22,171 nucleotides of DNA, from positions 1-22,171 of the forward strand of contig JARRMW010000026.1 of NCBI GenBank assembly GCA_037385685.1. The letters are read 5' to 3'. How positions within the stretch are numbered: position 1 is the stretch's first letter; every line of letters begins with the position of its first letter. A program made the position numbers and the translations under genes. A model generated the notes under the pieces. It had not been told where the DNA came from, ran no database searches, and worked only from the letters and a program-made list of their open reading frames with translations. This DNA comes from Sva-25 sp037385685. GTDB taxonomy: Bacteria; Pseudomonadota; Gammaproteobacteria; Chromatiales; Chromatiaceae. Of this stretch, positions 1-8,011 are shown one piece after another.

Positions 1-272
1 GCAAAGAATGGTATCTCGTCGCCATGCAAAACGAGCACGATGGATGCATCAAACGGGTTGGCATTGTAGAGATTGTTCAGATAACTCACCCTGTCGAGCA
101 CATTGGTGAATTCGTCAATGTCCGAGGCAGACACATCATAGAGCACCTTCTGTGGTGCATATTCAATATTTTCAGCCACGGCCCTGCCCATCGGTGCAGT
201 TTCTTCTGCATGAGAGGTCACGGTCCATAAAGTCAAGACCGCAATGAATAAGACTCTGGTCAACATAGACAT
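1..272 (-). CDS. DsrE-like family protein with signal peptide (3' end beyond window)
   Basis: The minus strand is open from an ATG at 272 to the window edge, giving 90 residues without a stop. Residues 1-22 form a signal peptide (basic start, hydrophobic LFIAVLTLW core, SHA cleavage site before EE). The rest contains KVLYDVSASDIDEF, DRVSYLNNLYNAN and SIVLVLHGDEIPFF, which I recognise as the start of the exported DsrE/DsrF-like family: a beta strand, a helix counting down to NLYNANPF, then the buried LVLHG strand. A GAGGG box 7 nt upstream supports this ATG rather than the ATG two codons later. Cytoplasmic DsrE relatives relay sulfur; for the exported version the role is unknown, and a link to periplasmic sulfur handling is an inference. 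The C-terminal half, where a catalytic cysteine would lie, is outside the window. Confidence 0.75.
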   Translation of the reverse strand, partial: MSMLTRVLFIAVLTLWTVTSHAEETAPMGRAVAENIEYAPQKVLYDVSASDIDEFTNVLDRVSYLNNLYNANPFDASIVLVLHGDEIPFF

Positions 273-548
273 CTTCAGGCCCTCTTTTGATGATTTTTCT
301 GTATGGCGCAATCGCAGTGGATGGTTTGCACCCTTGTCGAAATCCTCACGAGAATGCAACATCAATGAGGCACGTTTTCACCCAACGTTAAGAAAATACG
401 TTTCCAATGTCTATCCCGGAACAGCAAACACGCTATTTCGGGCCGTCCTGGCGTAACGAGCAATCCTGTCTGCTGCATCCATGATGCATACAATATAATT
501 AATATATTATTCAAGCCATTGTAGTATTAATATGAACTACTACATTAA
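273..548. other. Intergenic region, AT-rich in part
   Basis: No convincing gene in either strand. It must hold the promoter of the DsrE-like gene (minus strand) and the 3' end of the transcript of the broken gene at 549-1132. The stretch 485-550 is strikingly AT-rich (runs of AATATA/TTAATA) compared with the GC-rich surroundings. I see no strong hairpin with a T-tract here. Confidence 0.5.
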
Positions 549-1132
549 CTATTGAACCAGGTCTGATAACCCGTGGTAAACATAGACATCGACCGTGCTG
601 GCCCCGGCATGACCCAGCAGCGCCTGCCACTTTGCCGCCTCTTTTTCGTCCAGTCTGAGCATGAGCAGGTAGTGTCCCTGTTCGATCGCATTCTGTAACA
701 TCTCGAGCTTCTCCTCTGGCACGCCGGAGCGATGCATCGCAACCGTGAACTGTGAAGCTGCCGCAGCGCCGGCCATCGCACCGCCACCGAGACCTGCACC
801 CGCGAGAGCGGCTGCAATGGCCTCGACGACGGGCCCAGCTGCAAGCACGGGGCCGATAACAGCCCTGCAGCACCGGCAAGCAGCCCCCAGAGGCCACCCC
901 AGAAAGCTCCCATGCTGCCCCAGCCTTTCATCCGGTCGCCGACACTGGAATAGTAGAGACCGAGAGGATCGTCTCCGCTGGACTGGCCTTTTCCCAGAAT
1001 CGACAGCATGTCCATCGGAAAACCTCGCTCGATCAGCAAGCGCACTGCCCGTTCGGCTTCCGGCTGCCGGTCAAACAGAGCCACGAGAAGCCGCTCCCCG
1101 CTGTGATGCGTTGCATGATGCTGTTCACTCAC
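549..1132 (-). pseudogene. DUF1269/general-stress-type glycine-zipper protein, frameshifted
   Basis: Two minus-strand frames together make one protein of about 195 residues. The first runs from a GTG at 1132 (good GAGGAG box upstream) through ERLLVALFDRQPEAERAV and an aromatic-glycine segment (WGSMGAFWGGLWGLLAGAA). The second continues from about 860 with VIGPVLAAGPVVEAIAAAL, a Gly/Ala-rich zipper and a C-terminal segment ending YVYHGLSDLVQ, stop at 549-551. The break lies between about 858 and 872; one missing base in GGGCTGTTATCGGC would restore the reading. The order N-terminal alpha/beta domain, glycine zipper membrane hairpin, C-terminal alpha/beta domain is typical of proteins annotated as DUF1269 or 'general stress protein' in proteobacteria. 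The function is unknown; the glycine zipper suggests membrane association. Either a genuine pseudogene or a one-base sequence error. Confidence 0.7.
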
Positions 1133-1276
1133 GTCTCTCTCCTCGCTATAACGAAACCATGCAGACAAGTTACCCTGTTCCCGGATAGTGACATATGGAC
1201 ACTCTCTCCCGGATTCAAAATGCTTTCCGCACAATCTTCCGGACCGGAACTGTTAATGAATGCCTGGCCGGAAACG

Positions 1277-1302
1277 AAAAAGCCACCCGGAGGGTGGCTT
1301 TT
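1277..1302 (-). terminator. Rho-independent terminator downstream of the sulfatase
   Basis: A perfect 10-bp stem (AAAGCCACCC at 1279-1288, GGGTGGCTTT at 1292-1301) closes a 3-nt loop. On the minus strand it is followed by a TTCGTTT tract, the expected form for termination after the sulfatase gene. The stem is flanked by A's on both sides, so it may also act on plus-strand transcripts. Confidence 0.8.
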
Positions 1303-1307
1303 GAAAA

Positions 1308-1325
1308 CCAGACCCTGAGGTCTGG
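1308..1325 (-). terminator. Second hairpin in tandem with the terminator
   Basis: CCAGACC (1308-1314) pairs with GGTCTGG (1319-1325) around a CTGA loop. It lies between the sulfatase stop codon and the main terminator, with TTTTCAAAA following on the minus strand. It probably stabilises the transcript end or assists termination. Confidence 0.5.
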
Positions 1326-1342
1326 CAATAGATCGGTGAGAA

Positions 1343-2858
1343 TCAACCACCCTCAGGCACGAGTGCATCCATGACCTTGTCGAGGCTGAAGCTCGCGGCC
1401 TTCTGGCGTGGCGGAAATTCCTCGAAGGTTGCAAGAAAGTTACCGACATAGGTCTGGGCAGGCACCAGCATATAGGCACGGTCAAGCATCCAGTCATAGT
1501 AGGTGTTGGAAGTCTTCTGGGCACGCTCGTAAGGGTCACGACGCAGGTTGAAGATCAGCGGTACGCGCAGCGGAACGAAAGGCTCCATCCAGGCCTGGAA
1601 GGTTGCCTCAACGCGTTGCTCCATGAAGATCAGCTTCCAGTCACTGTAACGCAATGCTGTCAGGTCGCCATCATCGGAAAAGTAGAAGATCTCCTTGCGC
1701 GGACTCTTGTCAGTCTCACCAGTCAGCATCGGCAGGATGTTGTATCCATCGAGATGCACCTTGTAGCTGCGACCGATCGCCTCGACGCCGCCCTTCTTCA
1801 GCTTCTCCTTGATGTCAGGTTCGCCTGCCGCAGCCAGGAAAGTTGGAAGCCAGTCCATGTGGTGCACGATCTCGTTGCTCCAGCTTCCGGGCTTGATCTT
1901 GCCGGGCCAGCGGACCATGGCAGGCACGCGCCAGCCGCCTTCCCAGTTGGTGTTCTTCTCGCCACGGAAGGGGGTCATGGCCGCGTCGGGCCATGTATTC
2001 ATGTGCGGGCCGTTGTCCGTGGAGTAGAAAACGATGGTGTTGTCAGCAATACCAAGCTCGTCGAGCAGGTCAAGGAACTGACCGATATGCATGTCGTGCT
2101 CGACCATGGCATCCGAATACTCATCCTGTCCCGAGATGCCGCGCACCTCGTCCTTGATGTGGGTACGGAAGTGCATGCGCGTACCGCTCCACCAGACAAA
2201 CCAGGGCTTGCCCGCTTCATGTTGGCGCTGGATGAAATCCTTTGCCGCTGCGACGGTCTCGTCATCGACGGTCTCCATGCGCTTCTTCGTCAGCGGACCG
2301 GTATCCTCGATCTTGCCGTCGGCGGTGGACTTGATGACGCCGCGCGGGCCGAACTTCTGGCGGAAGGTGGTGCCATCGGGCATTTTCATGTCACCAGGGT
2401 AGTCCTCGTTCTCGGGCTCTTCCTCGGCGTTCAGGTGATAGAGGTTGAAGGTGTTCATCGCGATCGCCGAGATGGTTCTTGCCGAACTGGCCGGTCGCAT
2501 ATCCCTGTGCCTTGAGCAGACCGGCGATGGTCGGATCCTCTTCCTGCATCCCCTCTTTGGCGCCAGGTAGACCAACCTTGGAAAGACCGGTGCGGAAGAC
2601 GCTTTGCCCCATGATGAAGGAAGAACGCCCGGCGGTGCAGGACTGCTCCCCGTAATAATCGGTGAAGGCCATGCCCTCTTGCGCGATGCGGTCAATATTG
2701 GGGGTCTTGTAGCCCATCAGACCATTAGTGAAATAGGAGATGTTCGATTGGCCGACATCGTCGCCCCAGATAACCAGGATATTGGGCTTGTCGGTTGCTG
2801 CATTCGCGCCATCGGCGAAAAACAGCAAGAGTAATAGAGTCAGGAAAATTTGCCGCAT
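1343..2858 (-). pseudogene. Exported arylsulfatase, broken by an internal deletion/frameshift
   Basis: The protein starts MRQIFLTLLLLLFFADGANA, a clear signal peptide, with an AGAGGA box before the ATG at 2858. Residues 24-36 (PNILVIWGDDVG) carry the metal-binding Asp pair, and C74 in SCTAGR is the cysteine converted to formylglycine in this sulfatase subgroup. The frame reads well to DRDEH (residue 136, about 2450) and then turns to nonsense. From about 2446 another frame continues with NLYHLNAEEEPE, later FYSTDNGPHMN and GGWRVPAMVRWPG, to the stop at 1343, adding about 367 residues. From memory, family members have about ten more residues (ending HGFDEFFG) between these points, so a short stretch seems lost, with a net frameshift. 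As written, the product would stop at 155 residues and lack the C-terminal part of the active site. An assembly error is the alternative. Confidence 0.85.
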
Positions 2859-3119
2859 GGATGTCCTCTTCGGTTGTTAATTGACCGCTCTCAACGGGTG
2901 AGCAGATTGTTATTAAGAATCACAGTCTAGAATAATAGAACAGCTTTGACCATCCGTTTTACGACAGTGCATCGTGCACAAACCATTCCTCATAAAGTGT
3001 GAAACCGTTTATCTGCACCGCCCGGTGTGGAACCAGAGAATTTCCGACATGGCCCCGTCCCGACTCGAGCAAGACCCATGCGAGCTCAAGGGAGCTGCCA
3101 CCGTCTCACTCGATCCACG
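2859..3119. other. Intergenic region upstream of the sulfatase
   Basis: I see no gene here. It holds the sulfatase promoter region (AT-rich stretch around 2905-2945) and the 3' flank of the radical SAM gene, without a recognisable terminator hairpin. Confidence 0.5.
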
Positions 3120-4055
3120 TCACTTGTGGGCGCGCAGATAGAAACGCCTGCCCTCGTACTCAGTCAACCGGAGCTTTCCCTCGTTTACAAGCGCATCAAG
3201 CACCTCGGATCCATGCCCCTGCTTTGCAAGCAGTGTCAGCACGGCCTCCTCGCGCATCGGGTGCACCGCCGTGATACTCAGCAGGTCCTCGACAACATCT
3301 CCTGTCGTCGCGAAGGCATCACCCTCGTAGCCAATCAGGGTTTCAACCCGATCGACATGCCGGCTCAGCTGTTGCCAGGCCCTGTTGATGATCTCTTCGC
3401 CCGGGGAATGATACCCGGATTCGGCAACCGGCCTGATCGGCACGGCCAGGTAAGCTGTTTTGGGTTTGAGTTTTTCCAGGAAGTGGCCCACGCCCTCGAC
3501 GGATGCCTCGCTGTCGTTGATGCCATCGACGAGCATGGTTTCCGTGGTCAAGTCGCCATCGAACTCGCTCGCCATCTGCCGGATGCCATCCAGGATCTGC
3601 GTCAACCGGAGTGATTCATGCGGCTGGTTGATCCTTTGCCACAAGGCTTCGTCAACGGTATCGATCTTGACCGAGAGCCAATCAACACCTGCCAGCCGCT
3701 CCCGCACCTCGTCTCGCCACAGCAGGGATGCATTGGAGATGACCGCAATCTGCACTCCCAGCGGTTTCAGCAGCGCGATCGTTTCGCCGAGGTGACTGTC
3801 GAGCGTCGGCTCGCCGTCGGGGACAAAGGTGAGATAGTCCACGCCCTCTCCCGCACGTGCAGCCGCCTCGAGCCTCTCCTCGACCGCAGCAAGAATGTCA
3901 CCCGGTGTATAAAAGGTTTGAGGCTCGATCTCGCGGTGGCCGGTTGGCCCCACCTGGCAATAGACGCAGGAATAGGAACAGGATTTGGGCGGGATATTAT
4001 TGATCCCGAGACTGCGCCCGAGCCGCCTCGACGGAATAGGTCCAAAGGTCATCAT
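3120..4055 (-). CDS. Radical SAM protein of the COG0731 type
   Basis: 311 residues. The N-terminus FGPIPSRRLGRSLGINNIPP leads straight into the 4Fe-4S motif CSYSCVYC (CxxxCxxC), which binds SAM. GEPTL (in VPDGEPTLDSHLG) is the usual SAM-contact motif after it. The last 60 residues (from TAVHPMREEAVLTLLAK) look like a winged-helix domain. Family members are often labelled 'wyosine synthetase-like', but bacteria lack wybutosine, so the real substrate is unknown. There are no further cysteines, so no auxiliary cluster and no SPASM domain. It is therefore not the sulfatase-maturing enzyme although it sits beside a sulfatase gene. The start at 4055 has an AGGAG box 8 nt upstream; the next codon is also ATG (4052). 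Confidence 0.9.
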   Translation of the reverse strand: MMTFGPIPSRRLGRSLGINNIPPKSCSYSCVYCQVGPTGHREIEPQTFYTPGDILAAVEERLEAAARAGEGVDYLTFVPDGEPTLDSHLGETIALLKPLGVQIAVISNASLLWRDEVRERLAGVDWLSVKIDTVDEALWQRINQPHESLRLTQILDGIRQMASEFDGDLTTETMLVDGINDSEASVEGVGHFLEKLKPKTAYLAVPIRPVAESGYHSPGEEIINRAWQQLSRHVDRVETLIGYEGDAFATTGDVVEDLLSITAVHPMREEAVLTLLAKQGHGSEVLDALVNEGKLRLTEYEGRRFYLRAHK

Positions 4056-4110
4056 CTCTGCATCTCCTGATGATTCATCATAGTCTTGCCAGGTTTGTTA
4101 AGAATGGCTT

Positions 4111-4845
4111 TCAACCTTTCGAAAGGACAATTGCCACGGCAACCAGCACACCGCCGGCCAGTGCGACAAAGCTGTACTTTTTCTGTTCCTCCTGCGCTTT
4201 CGGAAGGAGATGCGTTGCGCCAACATAGACCAGTGCTCCTGCCGATAACGACAGCAATGCCCCAAGCAGGGACTCGTCGATCCTGCTGATCAACGGCCAC
4301 GACACCAGCATGCCGACAGGTGTGCTCACAGCAGCTGCGAAAAAAGCGAGCAAGAGCGCAGTTCGCTCGGCGAAACCACCGCGGACAAGTAACAGGTAGG
4401 TGATGATGCCTTCCGGAAATTCATGCAGCACCATGCCGGCAGTCGCAAGCAGACCGGTAAAGAGGCTTACGCTGAAGGTAATGGAATAGACGACACCATC
4501 AATCAGGGAGTGAAAACCGATGCCCAGGGCCGGGACAATCCCGATGGCATATTCCTGCCTGTCCGGATCCTTTTCACACACGAACGCGGTAATGAAGCGG
4601 TTGAAAAAGTAGAGTCCCAGGAAGCCAACAAGCAAGAAGACCCCCGCATGGGGATTCATCGAGAATGACTTCGGGATGATATGCAGGAAGGAAGCAGAAA
4701 TCAGCACGCCCGCCGCGAAAGACATGAAGTAGGTCGAATTTCTGCGCCCCCACTCTGCGAAATTTCTGATGGAATAGATTCCCAGGGAGGTGACGGCCGC
4801 GGCCGACAGGCTCATGATGAACGCGGTCCAGAAACCGTTACCCAT
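4111..4845 (-). CDS. ZIP-family divalent metal transporter
   Basis: 244 residues, almost entirely membrane-embedded with seven to eight predicted helices. Helix 4 contains HSLIDG and helix 5 HEFPEG, the paired metal-binding motifs of ZIP transporters. An additional conserved HIIPK follows helix 2 (SFAAGVLISASFLHIIPK). The protein moves zinc, iron or similar divalent ions into the cytoplasm; which ion cannot be read from the sequence. The ATG at 4845 lies 2 nt after the stop of the NifX/NifB-like gene, so the two are almost certainly cotranscribed and translationally coupled. Confidence 0.92.
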   Translation of the reverse strand: MGNGFWTAFIMSLSAAAVTSLGIYSIRNFAEWGRRNSTYFMSFAAGVLISASFLHIIPKSFSMNPHAGVFLLVGFLGLYFFNRFITAFVCEKDPDRQEYAIGIVPALGIGFHSLIDGVVYSITFSVSLFTGLLATAGMVLHEFPEGIITYLLLVRGGFAERTALLLAFFAAAVSTPVGMLVSWPLISRIDESLLGALLSLSAGALVYVGATHLLPKAQEEQKKYSFVALAGGVLVAVAIVLSKG

Positions 4846-4847
4846 CC

Positions 4848-5174
4848 TTACTCCTTGCGGTTCAGAAATGCCCGCATGACGTGCCCGACCTGACCGCTAC
4901 TCTGCGTGTACTCGATACCTGCTGCTGCAAGTTCATGAAGAATCTTCTTCCCGAATCTTGCTGCGATCAGAAAACCAATACCCTTCATGGCAAGTAACTC
5001 GACAGCCTGCGGTGCAGCACCACGGGATACATCGGAAAGAGGATTGGCGATTGTCTCCAGGAAATCTCCTCTGGCATCGAAGATCAGGTAGCAGGGTGCC
5101 CTGGCCGCCTGGTCGCTGACTCGCGATTCCGGCGATGCCCCTTCTGATGCAACTGCATAAAGTGTGTTATCCAT
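4848..5174 (-). CDS. NifX/NifB-like (dinitrogenase FeMo-cofactor biosynthesis domain) protein
   Basis: 108 residues from the ATG at 5174. The segments LYAVASEGASPESRVSDQAARAPCYLIFD, ETIANPLSD, GAAPQAVELLAMKGIGFLIAARFG and ILHELAAAGIEY follow the order of the small ribonuclease H-like domain shared by NifX, NafY and the NifB C-terminus. No nif genes are nearby. Stand-alone proteins of this type occur in many non-fixing bacteria, where they may bind iron-sulfur or metal clusters. A strong ribosome-binding site is not visible, and a TTG eight codons upstream is a possible alternative start. Cotranscription with the ZIP transporter supports a metal-related role (inference). Confidence 0.82.
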   Translation of the reverse strand: MDNTLYAVASEGASPESRVSDQAARAPCYLIFDARGDFLETIANPLSDVSRGAAPQAVELLAMKGIGFLIAARFGKKILHELAAAGIEYTQSSGQVGHVMRAFLNRKE

Positions 5175-5304
5175 GGCTGCTGAAACGATCAATGACACTG
5201 ATTTTGCCTGGACATCACACACGCAATGCGACAAGGAGTCAAATTGAAACCGGACCTGCTGCGGGATACGCTTGCCATTCATACCTGAAAACAGGAATGC
5301 AACC

Positions 5305-5754
5305 ATGATGCAAGAGCCACCCTGGCGAAACGGGGAAGCATTGAAAGCCAGCCTGCACAAGACCACCTCGATGTTTCTCGGCATTCTTCCCGTGATAACC
5401 GGGGTCATCCTTTTGACAGGCCTGCTCATCGAGCTGCTGCCAGCCGATGCCATTGCTGAGTGGTTCGGACACAATAATTTTCTTGATGCCCTGACGGGTG
5501 CGGTCGCGGGCAGCATTTCTGCAGGACACCCGGTCAGCAGTTACTTGCTCGGTGGCGAGTTACTTGCGAAAGGCGTCAGCCTTGTCGCCGTCACGGCATT
5601 TCTTGTCAGCTGGGTAACGGTGGGAAGCATCCAGTTACCTGCCGAAGGTGTGATGCTCGGCTGGCGCTTCGCACTGCTGCGAAACCTGCTCTGCTTCCTC
5701 TCATCGATTCTTGTCGCAGTGCTGACTGTCGCTACACTCGGGCTGGCTGGCTGA
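5305..5754 (+). CDS. Permease half-protein A (ArsP_1/DUF318-type)
   Basis: 149 residues from the ATG at 5305, chosen because AGGA lies 8 nt upstream; a TTG at 5272 would add eleven unconvincing residues. Four hydrophobic segments are visible: LGILPVITGVILLTGLLIELL, the region around GAVAGSISAGHPVSSYLLGG, TAFLVSWVTVGSIQLPAEG, and LLCFLSSILVAVLTVATLGL. AGHPVSSYLLG and VGSIQLPAEGVMLGWRFALLRN match the N-terminal repeat of predicted permeases of the ArsP_1/YraQ group, in which a single protein normally carries both repeats. The substrate is unknown. The gene is divergent from the NifX-like/ZIP unit, and the 130-bp space between must hold both promoters. Confidence 0.78.
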   Translation: MMQEPPWRNGEALKASLHKTTSMFLGILPVITGVILLTGLLIELLPADAIAEWFGHNNFLDALTGAVAGSISAGHPVSSYLLGGELLAKGVSLVAVTAFLVSWVTVGSIQLPAEGVMLGWRFALLRNLLCFLSSILVAVLTVATLGLAG

Positions 5755-5757
5755 CAC

Positions 5758-6267
5758 ATGGAACGCAAGGGAGCAAAAGAAAAAGGTTTTGCGGGCCTCT
5801 TTTTCATGCTGGGGGTCATGGCGCTTTACGTCGTTGTTTTTTTCCTCAACGAACAGCTTGGCCGGGATGCACTTGATCACGCCGGCAATCTGCTCTCACG
5901 CCTTGCACCAGTCCTTGCACTGGTCTTCGTACTGATCTTTCTCACCAACCTGCTGATTCGACCCGCCTGGGTTCGAACGCATGTCGGGCAGCATTCAGGA
6001 CTGAAAGGATGGGCCGTCGCGCTTGTCGGCGGCATGCTTTCGGTCGGCCCCGTCTACCCGTGGTACGCACTGCTCGGAGAGCTGAAGGACAAGGGCATGC
6101 GCCCTGCGCTGGTTGCGGTCTTTCTCTACAGCCGCGCGATCAAACTGCCGCTTCTACCCCTGATGATCCATTACTTCGGACTCGCGTATACACTTCTGCT
6201 CATCGCTTACTTGCTGCTCTTTTCCCTGTTGAACGGCATGGCCATGAAAAGGCTCGAGAGCACTTAA
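5758..6267 (+). CDS. Permease half-protein B (ArsP_1/DUF318-type)
   Basis: 169 residues, starting 3 nt after the stop of half A. About five hydrophobic segments: FFMLGVMALYVVVFFL, LAPVLALVFVLIFLTNLL, WAVALVGGMLSVGPVYPWYALLG, a segment containing FLYSRAIKLPLLPLM, and LLLIAYLLLFSLL. GGMLSVGPVYPWYALLGEL and RAIKLPLLPLMIHYFG match the C-terminal repeat of the same permease family. The frame is clean and the start is well placed, so this looks like a true two-gene permease, not a broken single gene. The two halves are presumably one transporter made of two subunits (inference). Confidence 0.78.
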   Translation: MERKGAKEKGFAGLFFMLGVMALYVVVFFLNEQLGRDALDHAGNLLSRLAPVLALVFVLIFLTNLLIRPAWVRTHVGQHSGLKGWAVALVGGMLSVGPVYPWYALLGELKDKGMRPALVAVFLYSRAIKLPLLPLMIHYFGLAYTLLLIAYLLLFSLLNGMAMKRLEST

Positions 6268-6285
6268 ACAATTCGCCGGGGATCC

Positions 6286-6316
6286 ATGGTGCGCGGGCGC
6301 GAACGCCCGCAACCAT
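6286..6316. terminator. GC-rich hairpin between convergent genes
   Basis: GCGGGCG (6293-6299) pairs with CGCCCGC (6304-6310) around a CGAA loop. An outer ATGGT (6286-6290)/ACCAT (6312-6316) stem extends it across a small internal loop. It lies between the permease stop and the rhlE stop. No T-tract follows on either strand, so it could be a weak bidirectional terminator or an RNA-stabilising structure. Confidence 0.5.
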
Positions 6317-6325
6317 CATTCAGGA

Positions 6326-7744
6326 TCAGCCGCCAAGCAGCGCGGATCTCTCCCGATGCTGTACCCTGCGCGATTTTGTTTGCTGCACTTTCGAAGCAGG
6401 CTTCGACTTGTTGCCTGAACGCTGCTGTGCAGGCTTCGCATCGTTACGTTGCCTGTTATCGCCCGCGTTACCCGAAGGGCGCCCGGACCCGGCTTTCGCC
6501 TGCCTGTTCGACGAGGATCTGCCGCGTCCCTGTCCCTGCTTCCGGGGTTGCGAACGTCCGCTGCTGTTGCGGCCATTCTGGATCGGTTCCGGCTTGATGG
6601 ACGGATCAGGCTCATAGCCTTCAACAACCACCTTGGGAATCTCGCGCTTCACAAGACGCTCGATGTCCCTCAGCAACTTGAGCTCGTCGACGCAGACAAG
6701 CGACATCGCCTCGCCCTCGTTGCCGGCGCGTCCCGTGCGGCCGATGCGGTGAACATAGTCTTCGGAGACGTTCGGCAGCTCGTAGTTGACGACATGCGGA
6801 AGCTGATCGATATCCAGACCACGCGCCGCGATATCGGTCGCGACCAGTACGCGGATATCGCCTTTCTTGAATCCCGCAAGGGCACGTGTACGCGCACCCT
6901 GGCTCTTGTTGCCATGGATTGCGGCTGCCGTGAGACCGTCTTGCTCAAGTTGCTGAGCAAGCCGGTTCGCACCATGCTTGGTGCGCGTGAAGACCAGCAC
7001 CTGGCGCCAGTTGTTGGATCCAATCAGGTAACTCAACAGCTCGCGCTTGCGGCTCTTGTCGACCGGGTGGATCACCTGGTTGATGCGTTCCGCCGTGGTG
7101 TTGCGTTTCGCGACTTCGATCAGTTCGGGATGATCCAGGAGTTTGTTCGCGAGGTCCTGGATCTCTCTGGAGAAGGTCGCGGAGAACAAAAGGTTCTGGC
7201 GATGCATGTTGGCAGGCAAAAGCGCCAGCACCTTGCGGATATCATGAATAAAGCCCATGTCGAGCATGCGGTCTGCTTCATCCAGAACGAGAATCTCGAT
7301 CTGCGACAAGTCGACAGTTTTCTGTGCAGCATGATCGAGCAGCCTGCCGGGTGTCGCGACGAGAATGTCGACGCCCTGCTTCAGCTTCGCGATTTGCGGG
7401 TTGATCTTGACGCCACCGAAGATCACAGCCGATTTCATCGGCAGGTGGCGACCGTAGGTTTCAACGCTCTCGCCAACCTGCGCGGCCAGCTCCCGGGTCG
7501 GGGTCAGCACCAGCGCCCGCACGGGGCGGCGGCCCCTGGCTGCAGGCGTCTGCATCAGTCGCTGCAACAACGGTAGCGTGAAGCCGGCCGTCTTGCCTGT
7601 TCCTGTCTGGGCACCTGCCATGACATCCTTGCCGTCAAGAATGACAGGGATCGCCTTGCGCTGGATGGGTGTGGGTTCTGTGTAGCCCTGATCGGCAACT
7701 GCACGCAGAAGTTCGGCCGACAGGCCGAGGGAATCAAATGACAT
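6326..7744 (-). CDS. rhlE: DEAD-box ATP-dependent RNA helicase RhlE
   Basis: 472 residues. All core motifs are visible in order: Q motif (GYTEPTPIQ), motif I AQTGTGKT, Ia PTRELAAQ, II DEAD in VLDEADRMLDMGF, III SAT, V ATDIAARGLDID and VI HRIGRTGR. The LDMGF sequence after DEAD and the very short N-terminus (MSFDSLGLSAELL) are typical of RhlE. The last 95 residues are a disordered tail rich in Arg, Gly, Ser, Gln and Lys, the usual RNA-binding tail of this group. It unwinds structured RNA in ribosome assembly and RNA decay, often in the cold. A TATACT hexamer at 7915-7920 suggests a leader of about 165 nt. Confidence 0.93.
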   Translation of the reverse strand: MSFDSLGLSAELLRAVADQGYTEPTPIQRKAIPVILDGKDVMAGAQTGTGKTAGFTLPLLQRLMQTPAARGRRPVRALVLTPTRELAAQVGESVETYGRHLPMKSAVIFGGVKINPQIAKLKQGVDILVATPGRLLDHAAQKTVDLSQIEILVLDEADRMLDMGFIHDIRKVLALLPANMHRQNLLFSATFSREIQDLANKLLDHPELIEVAKRNTTAERINQVIHPVDKSRKRELLSYLIGSNNWRQVLVFTRTKHGANRLAQQLEQDGLTAAAIHGNKSQGARTRALAGFKKGDIRVLVATDIAARGLDIDQLPHVVNYELPNVSEDYVHRIGRTGRAGNEGEAMSLVCVDELKLLRDIERLVKREIPKVVVEGYEPDPSIKPEPIQNGRNSSGRSQPRKQGQGRGRSSSNRQAKAGSGRPSGNAGDNRQRNDAKPAQQRSGNKSKPASKVQQTKSRRVQHRERSALLGG

Positions 7745-7914
7745 GGGGGTTAATACTCCAGTCTTGCCCTCCTGTCAGTTGCAGGAGCCGGTCCGGGCTG
7801 GATAGGGGGTTCTTTCAAAGCGGGAAGCCCGGGACGGGCGAACGGCTCAAGAGAGTTCCGATGACCTCGAAGGTCTCAATGGGTGCTGACCGGTCAGGCA
7901 CCCGGAATGCGCGC

Positions 7915-7920
7915 AGTATA
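7915..7920 (-). promoter_or_regulatory. Possible -10 element of rhlE
   Basis: TATACT on the minus strand (5 of 6 match to TATAAT) lies about 170 nt before the rhlE start. No good -35 is present at 17 nt. A long 5' leader is common for cold-induced DEAD-box helicase genes, but this is a weak prediction. Confidence 0.3.
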
Positions 7921-7975
7921 ACAGAATGCGAAAGTGCCAATGCGTTTCTTCACAGTTTCATGCAATGGCAGGCTG

Positions 7976-7981
7976 TATACT
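7976..7981 (+). promoter_or_regulatory. Possible -10 element of yaiI
   Basis: TATACT (5 of 6 match) lies 30 bp before the yaiI ATG and would give a leader of about 24 nt. The -35 region is poor. Confidence 0.35.
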
Positions 7982-8011
7982 CCCTGCCATCGAAACCCGC
8001 ACACCACGCAT

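Noticed and set aside
545..1234. Single 229-residue protein or programmed frameshift in the DUF1269-like gene
   Set aside because: The last third of that frame is unlike any protein and lacks the conserved C-terminal segment; no slippery sequence plus structure is evident at the break.
1616..2515. Plus-strand open frame of 299 codons
   Set aside because: It is the shadow of the sulfatase gene; it has no recognisable domain.
3120..4055. Radical SAM gene next to a Cys-type sulfatase as an anaerobic sulfatase-maturing enzyme
   Set aside because: It has only the three cysteines of the SAM cluster and no SPASM region, and its N-terminus is of the COG0731 type.
6449..7576. Long plus-strand open frame of 375 codons
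   Set aside because: It is antisense to rhlE, whose motifs are complete; the frame has no protein-like features and reflects GC-rich codon positions.
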